A DNA stretch of 64,000 bases from Enterococcus italicus DSM 15952 (GCF_000185365.1 NZ_GL622241.1:731747-795746), one strand, 5' to 3'. Positions 27,108 to 37,194 are shown, numbered from the stretch's first letter. Program-made: numbers and translations. Notes: generated from the letters alone by a model not told the origin.

Positions 27108-28802
27108 TTATTGAAATAGTTTCTTCGCTGCTTTAGCCAAGGTCTTCAAGTCTTTGTCATAGCGCGGATTTTTTACTAATTTAGACATTGGAATCCCCGC
27201 AAAATGGAAGGCCGCAATTTCACCTGAGCGCACAGCACTTTGTTCCGTGAAAATCATTTGATACGGTTGTTCAACAAATTCTCCTGTAAAGGCTAAATTG
27301 GTCGAATGTGCAGGAATCACTGTTGGTCGATCGGATTTGGCACGATTATTAAACAACGCGGAAGCATAAGGCATATAGACTGGAATATTGTTAATCACAC
27401 TGTCCATGATTGCTTCTGCTTTTTCGCGAATATTGACCGGACCTGGATCCACTTTAGCTAATTGTCCAAGGAGTTCTTCTAACATTTCCTTGCCGGTCAT
27501 TTCAATATAGGGTTTGTCGACAAATTCTCCTCTTCTACGTGGATACAAAAAATAGCCCCAGATAACTGTTTCATTTGGTTTTTGTGTCGTAAAGTGCGGT
27601 TGGTGATGCACCACGATCGACATCGTGACATCTTTTTGATTTAACGGCGTGATTGGGGTGGTCGAGACAAAGGAATTCAAGGCATTGCCTGGTTCTTGTG
27701 TCGTAATGCGGGTAATTTCATTTAGAAGCAAATGATTTTTTGTCGTTAGAGTAAAGCTGACCCATTCGCTTGCATCGCGGTCGGCAAAGAATTTATCCGG
27801 ATTTCCTAGATTGTAAAACCGTTCCGTCGCCTTTTTCCATAAGCCAGAAGCTGCACCATAGTCCATATTTTCTGCAGCAGGCGTGTCAAAATCACCCAAT
27901 GTAGCTGAGTCAGTAATTGAACCATTAGTAAAAATGACGGCTGTATCTTGATCGACAGGTACATACTCTTTTTCTTCCGTATCTGTATGAATCATATGCA
28001 GGCCAGTAACGGTAATTTCATCTTGCATCGGTGTGTCTTTGAATGTCCAATCAACCACCCGACGATTTAGTACAATCTGACAGCCTTGTTGCTTTAAGTA
28101 CTGAATTAATGGCAACATTATGCTTTCGTATTGATTGTAGCGCGTACGATTGACACCAACTAAATGCTCGATTTGAGTAAATTCATAAATCATTTGATGC
28201 ATATATCTTCTTAACTCTTGGGCGGAACTCTTTGTCCGAAATGCAAAGGTTGTTTCCCACATAAACCAAAAGTTCGATTCAAAAAAAGCAGTACTATCAG
28301 CAAAATATTCAGCAATTGTCACGTTATCTAGTTTTTCTTCTTCTGAATCAGGCATCATAATTAGTTTGGTCAAACGCATCCGACTCTTTGTATCCAAGCC
28401 CAAATGACCACCATCAATGATTCCTTTGCCTCCTTCCATCAGACGAGCCTTATCAAAGGTCGGGTGTTTGCTATCAAAGTCACGCGTATCTTCGGCTGCA
28501 GTCATGCCTGGTTCTGTGACAGAAGGGATGCGATCAAGCAAGTCCATTAAATCGACGTACGTCCGATAATTAAGCATTCTTCCACCACGAGCCAGATAGC
28601 CTTTTTGATTGTCCATGGGATGATTTTTATTCCAATATTCATCGGTCACAGTTTCAGTGGGTGCTCCGTCGTTTGAACCATGATCATCTAAAGAATAAAA
28701 GGTGATATCTTTCCCTTGCCAATGACCTTCTTGAATCAAGTATACTGCGGCAGCCATATTGGCTAGACCTGCTCCAATCATGATTGCTTTTTTCTTTTGC
28801 AT
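27108..28802 (-). CDS. ohyA: Oleate hydratase
   Basis: FAD-dependent enzyme (MCRA/OhyA family) that adds water to the cis-9 bond of unsaturated fatty acids, giving 10-hydroxy fatty acids and lowering fatty-acid toxicity at the membrane. The N-terminal dinucleotide fold KAIMIGAGLANMAAAVYL, RGGRMLNYRTYVDL, and the C-terminal AHSTNLAFTGEFVE segment are family hallmarks. Length 564 aa is standard and no lesion is seen. AGGAGGAAAAGAAG lies before the ATG. It follows the 44-residue membrane peptide gene by 24 bases and probably shares its promoter at 28997-29025. Confidence 0.94.
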   Translation of the reverse strand: MQKKKAIMIGAGLANMAAAVYLIQEGHWQGKDITFYSLDDHGSNDGAPTETVTDEYWNKNHPMDNQKGYLARGGRMLNYRTYVDLMDLLDRIPSVTEPGMTAAEDTRDFDSKHPTFDKARLMEGGKGIIDGGHLGLDTKSRMRLTKLIMMPDSEEEKLDNVTIAEYFADSTAFFESNFWFMWETTFAFRTKSSAQELRRYMHQMIYEFTQIEHLVGVNRTRYNQYESIMLPLIQYLKQQGCQIVLNRRVVDWTFKDTPMQDEITVTGLHMIHTDTEEKEYVPVDQDTAVIFTNGSITDSATLGDFDTPAAENMDYGAASGLWKKATERFYNLGNPDKFFADRDASEWVSFTLTTKNHLLLNEITRITTQEPGNALNSFVSTTPITPLNQKDVTMSIVVHHQPHFTTQKPNETVIWGYFLYPRRRGEFVDKPYIEMTGKEMLEELLGQLAKVDPGPVNIREKAEAIMDSVINNIPVYMPYASALFNNRAKSDRPTVIPAHSTNLAFTGEFVEQPYQMIFTEQSAVRSGEIAAFHFAGIPMSKLVKNPRYDKDLKTLAKAAKKLFQ

Positions 28803-28826
28803 CTTCTTTTCCTCCTCTTAGTCAAA

Positions 28827-28961
28827 TTAGCGTGTTGAATCAAAGGCATCGTACAAGTGAGCATCATCTTCAAAAAAGCCAGTCTTTTTAGCTAAATAAA
28901 ATGTGCCTATCGCTATTAGAGCGACACCTAGCGCAAGACAGTTCGTTCCTTTTTTCATCAT
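28827..28961 (-). CDS. Short single-span membrane peptide, 44 aa, upstream of oleate hydratase
   Basis: Reading frame from ATG 28961 to TAA at 28827: MMKKGTNCLALGVALIAIG begins a basic N terminus followed by a hydrophobic helix (about residues 8-24), then KK and an acidic tail ending DSTR. AGGAAGTGACA precedes the ATG at good spacing, and a strong promoter lies upstream (28997-29025). The signal-anchor layout, own ribosome site and promoter argue for a real gene. No family recognised. Co-transcription with oleate hydratase suggests a membrane-localised helper, which is inference. Confidence 0.65.
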   Translation of the reverse strand: MMKKGTNCLALGVALIAIGTFYLAKKTGFFEDDAHLYDAFDSTR

Positions 28962-28996
28962 TGTCACTTCCTTTTTTTATCAGTTTTACTACCTCC

Positions 28997-29025
28997 ATAC
29001 TATTCTTCAATTCCCTTTTGTTCAA
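28997..29025 (-). promoter_or_regulatory. Promoter of the small peptide / oleate hydratase operon
   Basis: Minus strand: -35 TTGAAC (29020-29025), 17-base spacer, -10 TAGTAT (28997-29002). It lies 36 bases before the small ORF start. Confidence 0.65.
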
Positions 29026-29076
29026 ATAATTGTCGACTACTTTTGAATTTTTTTAGACAGTTTACTAAAAATGTCC

Positions 29077-29120
29077 AAAAAAAGAACCGTCAAAAACGAT
29101 TACTTCGTTCTTGATGGTTC
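29077..29120 (-). terminator. Intrinsic terminator after prs
   Basis: Minus-strand arms GAACCATCAAGAACG (29106-29120) and CGTTTTTGACGGTTC (29084-29098) pair with few mismatches, followed by T7. Near the prs stop codon. Confidence 0.85.
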
Positions 29121-29130
29121 CCTTTATGGC

Positions 29131-30111
29131 TTAACCTTTTAAAGGCAATTTTGATTCGAAAAGTGGACTTACTGGCTTGTTCTCATGAATTCGCTTGATT
29201 GCCTCTGCTACTAATTCACCGACGCTTACTTCGTCAATTTTGGCAATTTTACGATCTTCTGGCAGATTGATAGAGTCTGTAACAACTAAGCGCTCAATTG
29301 CTGAATCTGAAATTCGTTGCAAGGCTGGTCCTGATAATACTGGATGCGTACAAGATGCATACACAGTCTTAGCACCCGCTTCTTTCAAGGCATTCGCAGC
29401 AAGGGTAATCGTACCCGCTGTATCGATAATGTCATCAATTAGCACACAGATTTTGCCATCAACGCGACCGATGATATTCATCACTTCTGCCACGTTTGCT
29501 TTTGGACGACGCTTGTCGATAATCGCAATTGGGGCTTTTAGAAATTCAGCTAACTTACGTGCGCGTGTCACACCACCGTGGTCTGGTGATACAACGACAA
29601 CATCATCGCCTTTAATGTCGTGTTCTAAGAAGTAGTTGGCAATTAATGGCGCACCCATCAAATGGTCAACTGGAATATCAAAGAATCCTTGAATTTGAGC
29701 CGCATGTAGATCCAATGTTACCATCCTAGTAGCACCAGCTTTTTGAATCATATTGGCTACTAATTTTGCAGTAATTGGTTCACGAGACCGAGCTTTACGG
29801 TCTTGTCGCGCGTATCCGTAATAAGGCATCACAACATTGATTGTCTTCGCACTTGCACGTTTCAACGCATCAATCATAATTAACAACTCCATTAAGTTGT
29901 CATTTACGGGGCTACTTGTCGATTGAATGATGTATACATGCGCGCCGCGAATACTTTCTTCAATATTTACTTGGATTTCGCCATCACTAAACTGCTTCAC
30001 CGAACATTTTCCTAACTCAACACCGACAGCTGCTGCAATTTTTTCCGCTAGGGGACGATTGGAATTTAAGGCAAAAATCTTTAACCTTGGATCAAAATAC
30101 TGATTTGACAT
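29131..30111 (-). CDS. prs: Ribose-phosphate pyrophosphokinase (PRPP synthase)
   Basis: Makes phosphoribosyl pyrophosphate for nucleotide, histidine and tryptophan synthesis. Class I features: [48 protein letters not shown], and the PRPP loop [12 protein letters not shown]. The ATG at 30111 follows GGAGGTTCTC; the ATG at 30123 lacks a site. Length 326 aa is normal. It follows glmU by about 100 bases, the usual Firmicutes pair. Confidence 0.96.
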   Translation of the reverse strand: MSNQYFDPRLKIFALNSNRPLAEKIAAAVGVELGKCSVKQFSDGEIQVNIEESIRGAHVYIIQSTSSPVNDNLMELLIMIDALKRASAKTINVVMPYYGYARQDRKARSREPITAKLVANMIQKAGATRMVTLDLHAAQIQGFFDIPVDHLMGAPLIANYFLEHDIKGDDVVVVSPDHGGVTRARKLAEFLKAPIAIIDKRRPKANVAEVMNIIGRVDGKICVLIDDIIDTAGTITLAANALKEAGAKTVYASCTHPVLSGPALQRISDSAIERLVVTDSINLPEDRKIAKIDEVSVGELVAEAIKRIHENKPVSPLFESKLPLKG

Positions 30112-30212
30112 GAGAACCTCCACTTTCTATCTCTTCAACTAGAACAACTAGCACTATCTTACTAACAAATAGTAGACATTTTTTGTTCATAAATCAAGTG
30201 CTTTCGCCTATC

Positions 30213-31595
30213 TTATTGGTTAAAAGGCAATTTTGATGCAAATTGTTCTTTATTCACTTGACGAGCACGGGCAATGCCCATCGCATCATCCGGAATATCT
30301 TCCGTTATGGTCGATCCAGCTGCAACGACTGCATTTTTCCCTAGATTTACTGGACCAATTAAATTAGCCGCTGAGCCGATAAACGCATGATCAGCTACGG
30401 TAGTATGATGTTTTTGCTTGCCGTCGTAATTCACGAAGACCACGCCGCATCCGACATTGATGTCTTCGCCTAATGTCGCGTCACCGACATAGGTTAAGTG
30501 ACCGACTTTGGTTCGTTTCCCAATCGTCGCTTTTTTCACTTCGACAAAGTTTCCTATATGGGCTTGCTCTTTGATCTCCGCGTGCGGGCGCAAGTGTGCA
30601 AATGGCCCAATATCGACTTGGTCATGCACGATGCTTTCCTCAATCACTGAAGAAGTGATTGTGACCTGTGAACCAATGGTACTATCGACGATTTGTGTCT
30701 GACCAAGTAGCTGACAGCCTTCACCGATTGTGGTCTTACCTTTTAGATAGACACCAGGCTCAATGACTGTCTCTGCCCCAATCGTAACGTCTGCATCGAT
30801 ATAAGTCGCCTTTGGATTAACCAAAGTCACGCCATTTCTCATATGCGTCGTATTGATTCGTTCACGCATGATTTGATTGGCCTCAGCCAGCGCCACGCGA
30901 TCATTTACTCCTAATGATTCAGTAAAATCTGCTGTTTGAAAGGCTGCTACTACATCTCCTGCATCTTTTAATATCTCCATAATGTCCGTTAAGTAGTACT
31001 CGCCTTGTGCATTGTTTGTATCAATATTGGCTAACGCATCAAACAACAACGCATTGTCAAAACAATACGTCCCAGTATTGATTTCTTTCACTTGTGCTTC
31101 GCTTGGTGTTGCGTCTTTTTGTTCGACAATCTTTAACACCGTGCCTGCTTCATCACGAATGATTCTTCCATAGCCAGTCGGGTCACTTGCATGTGCTGTT
31201 AGGACCGTCGCAGCTGCTTTTTTGTCTTCATGGTACTCAAATAAAGCTTGGAGTGTTTCACTTGTTAAAAGCGGCGTATCGCCACTGATGACGAGCGTTG
31301 TTCCTTTTTTTCCTTGTAAAAAAGATGCCGCTTGTAATACCGCATGGCCTGTTCCTAATTGCTCGGCTTGCAGTGCGTAGTGCGTCCGTTCTCCTAGTTG
31401 CTCTTGCACGCGTTTTGCACCATGTCCGACAATGGTTACAATCTCGGTTGGTTGAATCTCTTGGACGCGATTCATGATGTGTTCGACCATGGGTTTCCCA
31501 CAGACTGGATGCAATACTTTGTATAAAGCTGACTTCATGCGAGTTCCTTTTCCAGCAGCTAAAATAATGGCAAATCGTTCTTTCACTCTCGACAC
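30213..31595 (-). CDS. glmU: Bifunctional GlcNAc-1-P uridyltransferase / glucosamine-1-P acetyltransferase
   Basis: Makes UDP-GlcNAc for peptidoglycan and wall polymers. N-terminal uridyltransferase motif [12 protein letters not shown] and catalytic [11 protein letters not shown], then a left-handed beta-helix acetyltransferase domain from about residue 250 with hexapeptide repeats ([20 protein letters not shown], in part), GHLTYVGDA and a C-terminal helix. Length 460 aa is normal. Follows purR by about 24 bases; purR-glmU-prs likely forms one transcript. Confidence 0.97.
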   Translation of the reverse strand: MSRVKERFAIILAAGKGTRMKSALYKVLHPVCGKPMVEHIMNRVQEIQPTEIVTIVGHGAKRVQEQLGERTHYALQAEQLGTGHAVLQAASFLQGKKGTTLVISGDTPLLTSETLQALFEYHEDKKAAATVLTAHASDPTGYGRIIRDEAGTVLKIVEQKDATPSEAQVKEINTGTYCFDNALLFDALANIDTNNAQGEYYLTDIMEILKDAGDVVAAFQTADFTESLGVNDRVALAEANQIMRERINTTHMRNGVTLVNPKATYIDADVTIGAETVIEPGVYLKGKTTIGEGCQLLGQTQIVDSTIGSQVTITSSVIEESIVHDQVDIGPFAHLRPHAEIKEQAHIGNFVEVKKATIGKRTKVGHLTYVGDATLGEDINVGCGVVFVNYDGKQKHHTTVADHAFIGSAANLIGPVNLGKNAVVAAGSTITEDIPDDAMGIARARQVNKEQFASKLPFNQ

Positions 31596-31619
31596 TCCTC
31601 TTTATTGATAGGGATAGGT

Positions 31620-32438
31620 TTATTCTGAAAAGTAATTACCAGGCACGACCGAAATCGTCTTGGTCTGTGTATTGACATCTTCGACAAATAACAATGATGT
31701 GTAATCAGTGACTGCGCGCTTGCCTTTAAATTTTGCTTCCGCGAAGACAGTCACGCCGACCAATTCAGCTTCAAATTCTTCGATTAACCCTTCCATACCG
31801 TTAATCGTTCCGCCGCCCTTCATAAAGTCATCCACGACTAATACGCGAGAGCCACGCTTTAAGCTTCGTTTGGACAACTCCATCTTTTCAATTCGTTCGG
31901 AAGACCCTGATACGTAGTTTACGCTCACCGTCGATCCTTCTGTAATTTTAGAATCCCGGCGCACAATCACGAATGGCACGTTCAAATAATAAGAAACGGC
32001 TTGGGCGATAGGCACACCCTTGGTAGCAACTGTCATCACGGCATCCACTCTTTTGCCAAGATATTTTGCTGCGATGATACGACCGACTTGTTTCAATAGC
32101 TCTGGCTCACCTAATAAATCAGACAAATAGACATAGCCACCAGGCAATAGTCGGTCTTGCTCAGATAATCGTGCAGCCAAATCTTCAATGTAGTTTCTCG
32201 CATCTTCAGGACGAATTGTTGGCACAAAAATCACGCCTCCAGCTGCACCAGGTAGTGTATCTAAAATACCTGTTCCTCTCTGTTGGAAAGTCTTCTTCAC
32301 AATTGCTAAGTCTTCACTAATCGATGACTTTGCAGATTCATAACGCTTGGCAAAGAACGTCAAAGAAATTAGCTCATGTGGGTGTTCCAATAAATAATGC
32401 GTCATATCAATTAATCGTTCACTTCGACGAGTTTTCAC
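31620..32438 (-). CDS. purR: Pur operon repressor PurR
   Basis: Winged-helix repressor fused to a phosphoribosyltransferase-fold domain; PRPP relieves repression of purine genes. N-terminal RRSERLIDMTHYLLEHP and RYESAKSSISEDLAI match Bacillus PurR closely, and the PRPP-binding loop LVVDDFMKGGGTING is intact. GTG at 32438 is chosen because AGGAG is about eight bases upstream and the Bacillus protein begins at the same residue; an ATG three codons upstream is possible. A candidate PurBox lies upstream of purA at 63965-63977. Confidence 0.93.
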   Translation of the reverse strand: MKTRRSERLIDMTHYLLEHPHELISLTFFAKRYESAKSSISEDLAIVKKTFQQRGTGILDTLPGAAGGVIFVPTIRPEDARNYIEDLAARLSEQDRLLPGGYVYLSDLLGEPELLKQVGRIIAAKYLGKRVDAVMTVATKGVPIAQAVSYYLNVPFVIVRRDSKITEGSTVSVNYVSGSSERIEKMELSKRSLKRGSRVLVVDDFMKGGGTINGMEGLIEEFEAELVGVTVFAEAKFKGKRAVTDYTSLLFVEDVNTQTKTISVVPGNYFSE

Positions 32439-32595
32439 GCATATCACTCCTTTAAGTTTTTTCTCATTATATAGCTTTTTTCCGGCTTTTTCGAGTTTTA
32501 TTCTTATTCTACCAGAAAATCGTTCGTCATTTATGAGAAGAGCCTAAAAAAATAGCGAGAAACTTTCGCTTCTCACTATCGCTTATAAGAACTAT

Positions 32596-33435
32596 CTAGA
32601 AAGATTTTCTTTGTCGCTTCTTTCTTTGCCATTGAATGACGAACGTTCGGGTAAGTTGGACCAACAAGAAAATAGCAATAAAGACCAACGTAATCATCGC
32701 GCCCGGTGGTGTACTTAGATAAAATGAGCCTACCAAACCACTCGTCATACCGACTAAACCAACCACGACACTCATCGCGATGACTGCCGTAAAGCTTTTG
32801 CCTAGTCGCATACTAATCGCCGCTGGTAAGACCATGATCGCCGAAATCAACAATGCACCCGCAATGGGAATCATGACAGCAATCGCAATCCCGGTCAAAA
32901 TATTAAAGCACATCGACATCAATCGCACGGGCAGTCCGTCTACTTCAGCCGTATCCTCATCAAATGTCAACACATACATCGGTCGTCTAAAGAAGAAAAA
33001 CAATAAGACGATGATACCAAATAAGATCCCTAAAAAATATAATTGCTCAGTCGTGATCGTCACGATGGAACCAAATAAATACGACTGCACACTAAGCGAT
33101 GAATTGCCACCATTCAAATTCATCAAGACCAACGCTAACGCCAAGCCTCCTGCCATCAAGATGGCAATGGATATTTCAGAATACGTCCGATAAATAGTCC
33201 GCAAATATTCTAAAATGATGGCAGCTAAGACGACAATCATCATCGTCGTCAGGTTGGGATTAATATTTAAGACAAAACCTAGAGCAACGCCTGCAAGTGA
33301 CACGTGTGACAAAGTATCCGCCATCAATGACTGTCTCCGTAGCACTAAAAACACCCCTAACATTGGAGCAATCCCCGCGATAAAGAGGGCAGCTAAAAAT
33401 GCTCTTCTCATGAATTCAAGTGAAAGCAACGCCAT
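32596..33435 (-). CDS. adcB: Zinc ABC transporter permease (AdcB/ZnuB type)
   Basis: ABC-3 family membrane subunit, 279 aa with eight or so hydrophobic segments. Family features: [22 protein letters not shown], the coupling region, and ATGVSVSYYLGTPP-like [14 protein letters not shown] near the C terminus. GGAGGGGACACC precedes the ATG, which lies inside the end of adcC (28-base overlap). It ends with a basic tail ([10 protein letters not shown]). Zinc, not manganese, is favoured by the Zur-like operator of the operon. Confidence 0.9.
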   Translation of the reverse strand: MALLSLEFMRRAFLAALFIAGIAPMLGVFLVLRRQSLMADTLSHVSLAGVALGFVLNINPNLTTMMIVVLAAIILEYLRTIYRTYSEISIAILMAGGLALALVLMNLNGGNSSLSVQSYLFGSIVTITTEQLYFLGILFGIIVLLFFFFRRPMYVLTFDEDTAEVDGLPVRLMSMCFNILTGIAIAVMIPIAGALLISAIMVLPAAISMRLGKSFTAVIAMSVVVGLVGMTSGLVGSFYLSTPPGAMITLVFIAIFLLVQLTRTFVIQWQRKKRQRKSF

Positions 33436-34094
33436 GGTGTCCCCTCCTTTCGTACCAAATGAATATGACGATCAGCGAAAGCTTGAATGTCTTCATGATC
33501 ATGGGTAATCATCAAAATCGACTTTTGATGTTCATGCGCACTGTGTCGCAATAATTGATAAAATTCCATACGCGATTGATCATCCATTCCCGTCGTCGGC
33601 TCATCTAAAATAAATAAATCTGGATCAGTCGCAAACATCCGCGCCAAACTAATGCGTTGCTTTTGTCCTCCTGAGAGTTCGCCGATGCGCTTGTGCCGCA
33701 TCTCCCACATACCTACAGCATCAAGGGCTTTTTTGACATGTTCGTGATCGATTTTAGTCAGACGTTTAAACCACCGTTGTCTCGGATAGCGTCCTGATTG
33801 CACCAATTCCAAAACGGTACTTGGAAAGCCCGCATTATACGAAGCAATTTGTTGCGGAATATAGCCAATGCTTAATGGCTTGCCTAAGACGTTGGTTTTG
33901 GCAATCGTCACTTCCCCAGTCGCAGGCTTTAATAGACCCAACGTTGCTCGTACTAAGGTGGTTTTGGCCGCTCCATTTTCACCAGTTAAAATAACGAATT
34001 CTCCACTATTTACTTCATAGCTAATATCTGATAATACCGGCTCTTCATCGTAATAAAAAGTCAGGTTTTTCACACCTATATACTGCACAGTCAT
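33408..34094 (-). CDS. adcC: Zinc ABC transporter ATP-binding protein (AdcC/ZnuC type)
   Basis: ATPase of the zinc importer. Walker [17 protein letters not shown], signature [14 protein letters not shown], Walker [12 protein letters not shown] and H-loop MITHDHED are present. GENGAAKTT is a usual variant in metal-type ATPases. Length 228 aa is normal. Five bases after adcA, overlapping adcB. Confidence 0.92.
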   Translation of the reverse strand: MTVQYIGVKNLTFYYDEEPVLSDISYEVNSGEFVILTGENGAAKTTLVRATLGLLKPATGEVTIAKTNVLGKPLSIGYIPQQIASYNAGFPSTVLELVQSGRYPRQRWFKRLTKIDHEHVKKALDAVGMWEMRHKRIGELSGGQKQRISLARMFATDPDLFILDEPTTGMDDQSRMEFYQLLRHSAHEHQKSILMITHDHEDIQAFADRHIHLVRKEGTPWRCFHLNS

Positions 34095-34099
34095 CCCTC

Positions 34100-35020
34100 C
34101 TAGCGAATGCTTTCTTTCAATGCTTGTAAATTTTGTTCCATCACCGAAAGATACGACTCGCCATTTTCTTGTTGCTCTTTCGTTAAACTTTCTAATGTAT
34201 TCAATACTGCTAACGAGACGTTGGTTTCTTGCGCCAAGGTCTCCGCTACTTTCGATGAAGCATTGCCTTCCATATAGATGACTTGTACATCATGCTTTTG
34301 CACATAGGCATTTAGCTCTGCCAGCTTGCTTGGTGATGGTTCTTGATCTGAGGACACTCCCGAGATAGCCGCTTGCGTCAAACCATAGCGTTTTGCCAGA
34401 TAACCAAACGCCGCATGTTGCACAACAAAGGTCTTATTTTTTGCTGAAGCAAAGGCTTGCTCGTATGACTGGTGAAGCTGATCTAGTTTTTGAGTATAGG
34501 CGGCCGCATTGCTCATAAAAACAGCCTTTTTGGCAGGATACTTTTTACTCAATTGTTCCGCAATCGTCACTACTTCCTGCTTGGCTAATACTGGATCAAG
34601 CCAGACGTGCGGATCTTTGACATGGTCATGAGTGTCAAGGCCCTCTTCCTCCTCTTCATCTAATAAGGTAATCCCCTTAGCCGCTTGGATGACAGCTGTC
34701 TTTTTCGTATCGATATTGTCCGAAACTTGATCCACCCATGATTCAAGAGCATCACTATTGTATACAAAGGCATCAGCTTGCACAATTTTAGCCATATCTT
34801 TGGCGCTCGGCTCATAATCATGTGGCTCGGTCCCGGCCGGTATTAATAGCGAGACAGTGCCTTCTGAGCCGACAACTTGCTTGGTAAATTCATACATTGG
34901 GTAAAAGGTCGTGACAACAGTCAATGACCTGTCTGACGTTGTATCTGTGGTTTGTTTGCCACACGCGCCGATAAAAAAGACACTCATAGCCAACACAACC
35001 AATTGAATTCTTTTTTTCAT
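34100..35020 (-). CDS. adcA: Zinc-binding lipoprotein (AdcA/ZnuA type)
   Basis: Cluster A-I solute-binding lipoprotein capturing Zn2+. Signal peptide with lipobox IGAC. Metal ligands are visible at [35 protein letters not shown] and the later Glu/Asp region. A short acidic loop with few histidines ([14 protein letters not shown]) stands where many zinc proteins have a long His-rich loop. Unlike streptococcal AdcA it has no C-terminal ZinT domain (306 aa). First gene of adcACB, behind the Zur-like box. Confidence 0.9.
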   Translation of the reverse strand: MKKRIQLVVLAMSVFFIGACGKQTTDTTSDRSLTVVTTFYPMYEFTKQVVGSEGTVSLLIPAGTEPHDYEPSAKDMAKIVQADAFVYNSDALESWVDQVSDNIDTKKTAVIQAAKGITLLDEEEEEGLDTHDHVKDPHVWLDPVLAKQEVVTIAEQLSKKYPAKKAVFMSNAAAYTQKLDQLHQSYEQAFASAKNKTFVVQHAAFGYLAKRYGLTQAAISGVSSDQEPSPSKLAELNAYVQKHDVQVIYMEGNASSKVAETLAQETNVSLAVLNTLESLTKEQQENGESYLSVMEQNLQALKESIR

Positions 35021-35046
35021 CGATTGACTCCATTCTGCGTTCTAAC

Positions 35047-35067
35047 AAATCGTAATTTTTACGATTT
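35047..35067 (-). promoter_or_regulatory. Zur-like operator upstream of adcACB
   Basis: Perfect 9-bp inverted repeat AAATCGTAA-nnn-TTACGATTT, matching the Zur-type consensus (TCGTAATnATTACGA) nearly exactly. It lies about 27 bases before the adcA ATG, in the expected promoter/start region. It does not match the streptococcal AdcR motif (TTAACnnGTTAA). The regulator gene is not in this window. Confidence 0.75.
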
Positions 35068-35123
35068 ATCACCTTAGCTACTTTATCAAAGTGCTCCCCA
35101 TTCGTCAATCAAAAACGACTTCG

Positions 35124-35153
35124 AAAAAAGAGGAGCAGAAAAAAGTACTCCTC
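35124..35153 (-). terminator. Second terminator-like hairpin between ispE and adcA
   Basis: GAGGAG/CTCCTC arms (35130-35135, 35148-35153) followed on the minus strand by T6. Together with R6 this fills much of the 325-base gap 35021-35345; the remainder (35154-35254) holds no feature I can identify. Confidence 0.6.
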
Positions 35154-35254
35154 GCTAGTGTGGCTGATTGGTAAGAAAATTGCTTTAGAAAGACGATCTT
35201 CATGCATCAGAGCTTGGAAGCATCATTTTAAGCTCAAGACAAACTGAGCGCCGA

Positions 35255-35339
35255 TAAAAAAAGAACATCCAAAAGTTTATGAACCAACTTTCAGATGTTC
35301 TGATTTTTTATCTAGTAGCTAAACAACTCTGTCTCAGCC
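35255..35339 (-). repeat. Hairpin repeat R6 (terminator after ispE)
   Basis: AGAACATC (35262-35269) pairs with GATGTTCT (35294-35301), flanked by A7 and T7. Minus-strand core AAGTTGGTTCATAAACTT. Preceded on the transcribed strand by GGCTGAGACAG ... TTTAGCTACTAG, starting eight bases after the ispE stop. Confidence 0.82.
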
Positions 35340-35345
35340 GCTTTA

Positions 35346-36197
35346 CTAACGAATCGTACGTACCAAGTAGACTTCATCGCAAAAACCTTTTAGGCCATTA
35401 ACGATTCGTTGTGCGCGTGAATATTTTTGACACAAGGCAAAAACAGTCGGCCCACTGCCGCTCATTAGTGCAATATCTGCTCCATACTTCATCATGCGAT
35501 CTTTGATTTGTTGGACGATGGGATAACGTGGAATGGTAATACTCTCTAAGCTATTGCCCATCTCCTGAATCATTTTTTGGTAGTCACCTTCAGTAATTGC
35601 GGTCCGTAACGCAGCCATATCCGGATGATGCAATTTTTCAAGATCGACTTGTTGGAATATTTTTCGTGTCGAGACACTAATTTTGGGCTTAACCAATACA
35701 ACCCAGCACGCAGGCATCGCTGGTATGGGTTGCACGATTTCTCCTTTGCCCAAAATATGAGCTGTCGAACCACTCAAACAAAATGGAACATCTGTCCCGA
35801 TTTCCACACCAATTTGAATTAACTCTTCCATCGATAAATCTAATGACCACAAACGATTCAAGCCACGTAGCGTAGCCGCACAGTCTGAGCTGCCTCCGCC
35901 CAGTCCAGCTGAGACCGGAATGGATTTATCCAATGTAATTTTAACCCCTTCTTTGATGTGGTAGCGACGTTTGAGTTTTTCTGCTGCTTGGTAGACATTG
36001 TTTCGCTTGTCCAATGGCAAAAAAGCCTTGTTTGATTCTAAAACAATTTTATTTTCAGCCAATCGTTCAAACGTTAAGCGGTCTGCTAAATCGACACTGG
36101 CCATCACCATTTCTAACTCATGGTAGCCATCTTCTCGTTTGTATAAGACATCCAGTCCAAGATTAATTTTGGCTGGTGCTTTTTCGAAAATCTCCAT
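35346..36197 (-). CDS. ispE: 4-diphosphocytidyl-2-C-methyl-D-erythritol kinase
   Basis: GHMP kinase of the MEP isoprenoid pathway, phosphorylating CDP-methylerythritol. N-terminal APAKINLGLDVLYKREDGYHEL and the ATP loop PVSAGLGGGSSDCAA are diagnostic, with C-terminal MSGSGPTVFAL. Length 283 aa is normal. In organisms relying on mevalonate, IspE can persist as an orphan; pathway completeness cannot be judged here. It stands alone between two terminators and the divergent TreR-type gene. Confidence 0.92.
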   Translation of the reverse strand: MEIFEKAPAKINLGLDVLYKREDGYHELEMVMASVDLADRLTFERLAENKIVLESNKAFLPLDKRNNVYQAAEKLKRRYHIKEGVKITLDKSIPVSAGLGGGSSDCAATLRGLNRLWSLDLSMEELIQIGVEIGTDVPFCLSGSTAHILGKGEIVQPIPAMPACWVVLVKPKISVSTRKIFQQVDLEKLHHPDMAALRTAITEGDYQKMIQEMGNSLESITIPRYPIVQQIKDRMMKYGADIALMSGSGPTVFALCQKYSRAQRIVNGLKGFCDEVYLVRTIR

Positions 36198-36313
36198 ATC
36201 CTCACCCTAAAATTTTCTTCTATTTTTTCTATCATATCAGATTTCAGCAATAGTTGAACACTTTGACTACGAAAACAATGATTTCTCGTTTCTTTTTTGG
36301 GCATTTTTCCCGG

Positions 36314-36363
36314 TTGAATTCTCTATTCTCTCACAGTATAATGAAGTTACCTGTCTAGACAAG
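36314..36363 (+). promoter_or_regulatory. Promoter and palindromic operator of the TreR-type gene
   Basis: Sigma-A promoter: -35 TTGAAT (36314-36319), 17-base spacer, -10 TATAAT (36337-36342). The near-perfect palindrome CCTGTCTAGACAAG (36350-36363) covers the start site, resembling TreR operators (TTGTATATACAA type). Autoregulation is inferred. Confidence 0.7.
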
Positions 36364-36409
36364 TTTTTTTAAATAAGTCGTTTATCCGTTTACCATAAAG
36401 GAGGTTCTC

Positions 36410-37138
36410 ATGAATAAATTTCGGGAAATTTTTTTAGATTTGGAACAAAAAATTCTATCTAATGAATACCCTCCCCACACTTTTTTACCGAGCGAAAATC
36501 AATTAATCCACATGTATGCCGTATCGAGAGAGACGGTCCGTAAAGCTTTGCAGCTGCTACAAAATGGCGGATACATCCAAAAAAAACAAGGCAAAGGTTC
36601 ACTTGTTTTGGATATGAATCGTGTGGATTTTCCAATTTCAGGGCTAGCGAGTTACAAGGAATTACAAGATGCCCAAAGCATTCCTAGTGAGACCTCTGTC
36701 GTTGAAATCTCACTGAAACCTATTTCCAAACGAATCCACGAAGCGACCAACTGGCCAATGGATTCCTATGTCTGGAAATTAGTACGCCAACGCCGCATTA
36801 ACAATGAAGTGGTCATCTTAGACAAAGATTACTTGCTCTATAGCATCATCCCTGAATTACCGGAAGACCAAGCAGAACATTCCATCTATGATTATTTTGA
36901 AAATGACTTGGCGTTGTCGATTGCCTTTGCGAGGCGCGAAATCACCGTCGACCCTGTCAGTAAAGAATGTCGAGAGTTAATGAGCCTTAGACCTGAAGAC
37001 CAAAATGTGATTACCATCCGAAGCTTGGTCTATCTCGATGACAATCGTTGCTTTGAATACACTGAATCAATCCATCGACTCGATCGCTTTAAATTTATTA
37101 ACTATGTCTATCGAGAAAAAGACGAAACCCAAAAATAA
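36410..37138 (+). CDS. treR: GntR-family regulator, TreR type
   Basis: HutC/TreR subfamily: N-terminal winged helix (LPSENQLIHMYAVSRETVRKAL, in part; residues about 26-70), then a UTRA effector domain (from about residue 85). The linker IQKKQGKGSLVLD and FPISGLASYKELQ match Bacillus TreR, which senses trehalose-6-phosphate. AAGGAGGTTCTC precedes the ATG. No treP or treA gene is adjacent, so it acts in trans or on another sugar. The palindromic site at 36350-36363 suggests autoregulation. Convergent with rny across repeat R7. Confidence 0.82.
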   Translation: MNKFREIFLDLEQKILSNEYPPHTFLPSENQLIHMYAVSRETVRKALQLLQNGGYIQKKQGKGSLVLDMNRVDFPISGLASYKELQDAQSIPSETSVVEISLKPISKRIHEATNWPMDSYVWKLVRQRRINNEVVILDKDYLLYSIIPELPEDQAEHSIYDYFENDLALSIAFARREITVDPVSKECRELMSLRPEDQNVITIRSLVYLDDNRCFEYTESIHRLDRFKFINYVYREKDETQK

Positions 37139-37194
37139 GTACTTGAGATACAAATTGCTACTAAGTGCGAATGAAACGGCGTAGCAACTACAAT

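Noticed and set aside
29195..29635. 146-codon plus-strand open frame
   Set aside because: Antisense within prs; low-complexity serine/isoleucine composition, no family resemblance.
32780..33193. 137-codon plus-strand open frame
   Set aside because: Antisense within adcB; lysine-rich product is typical of a shadow of a membrane protein gene.
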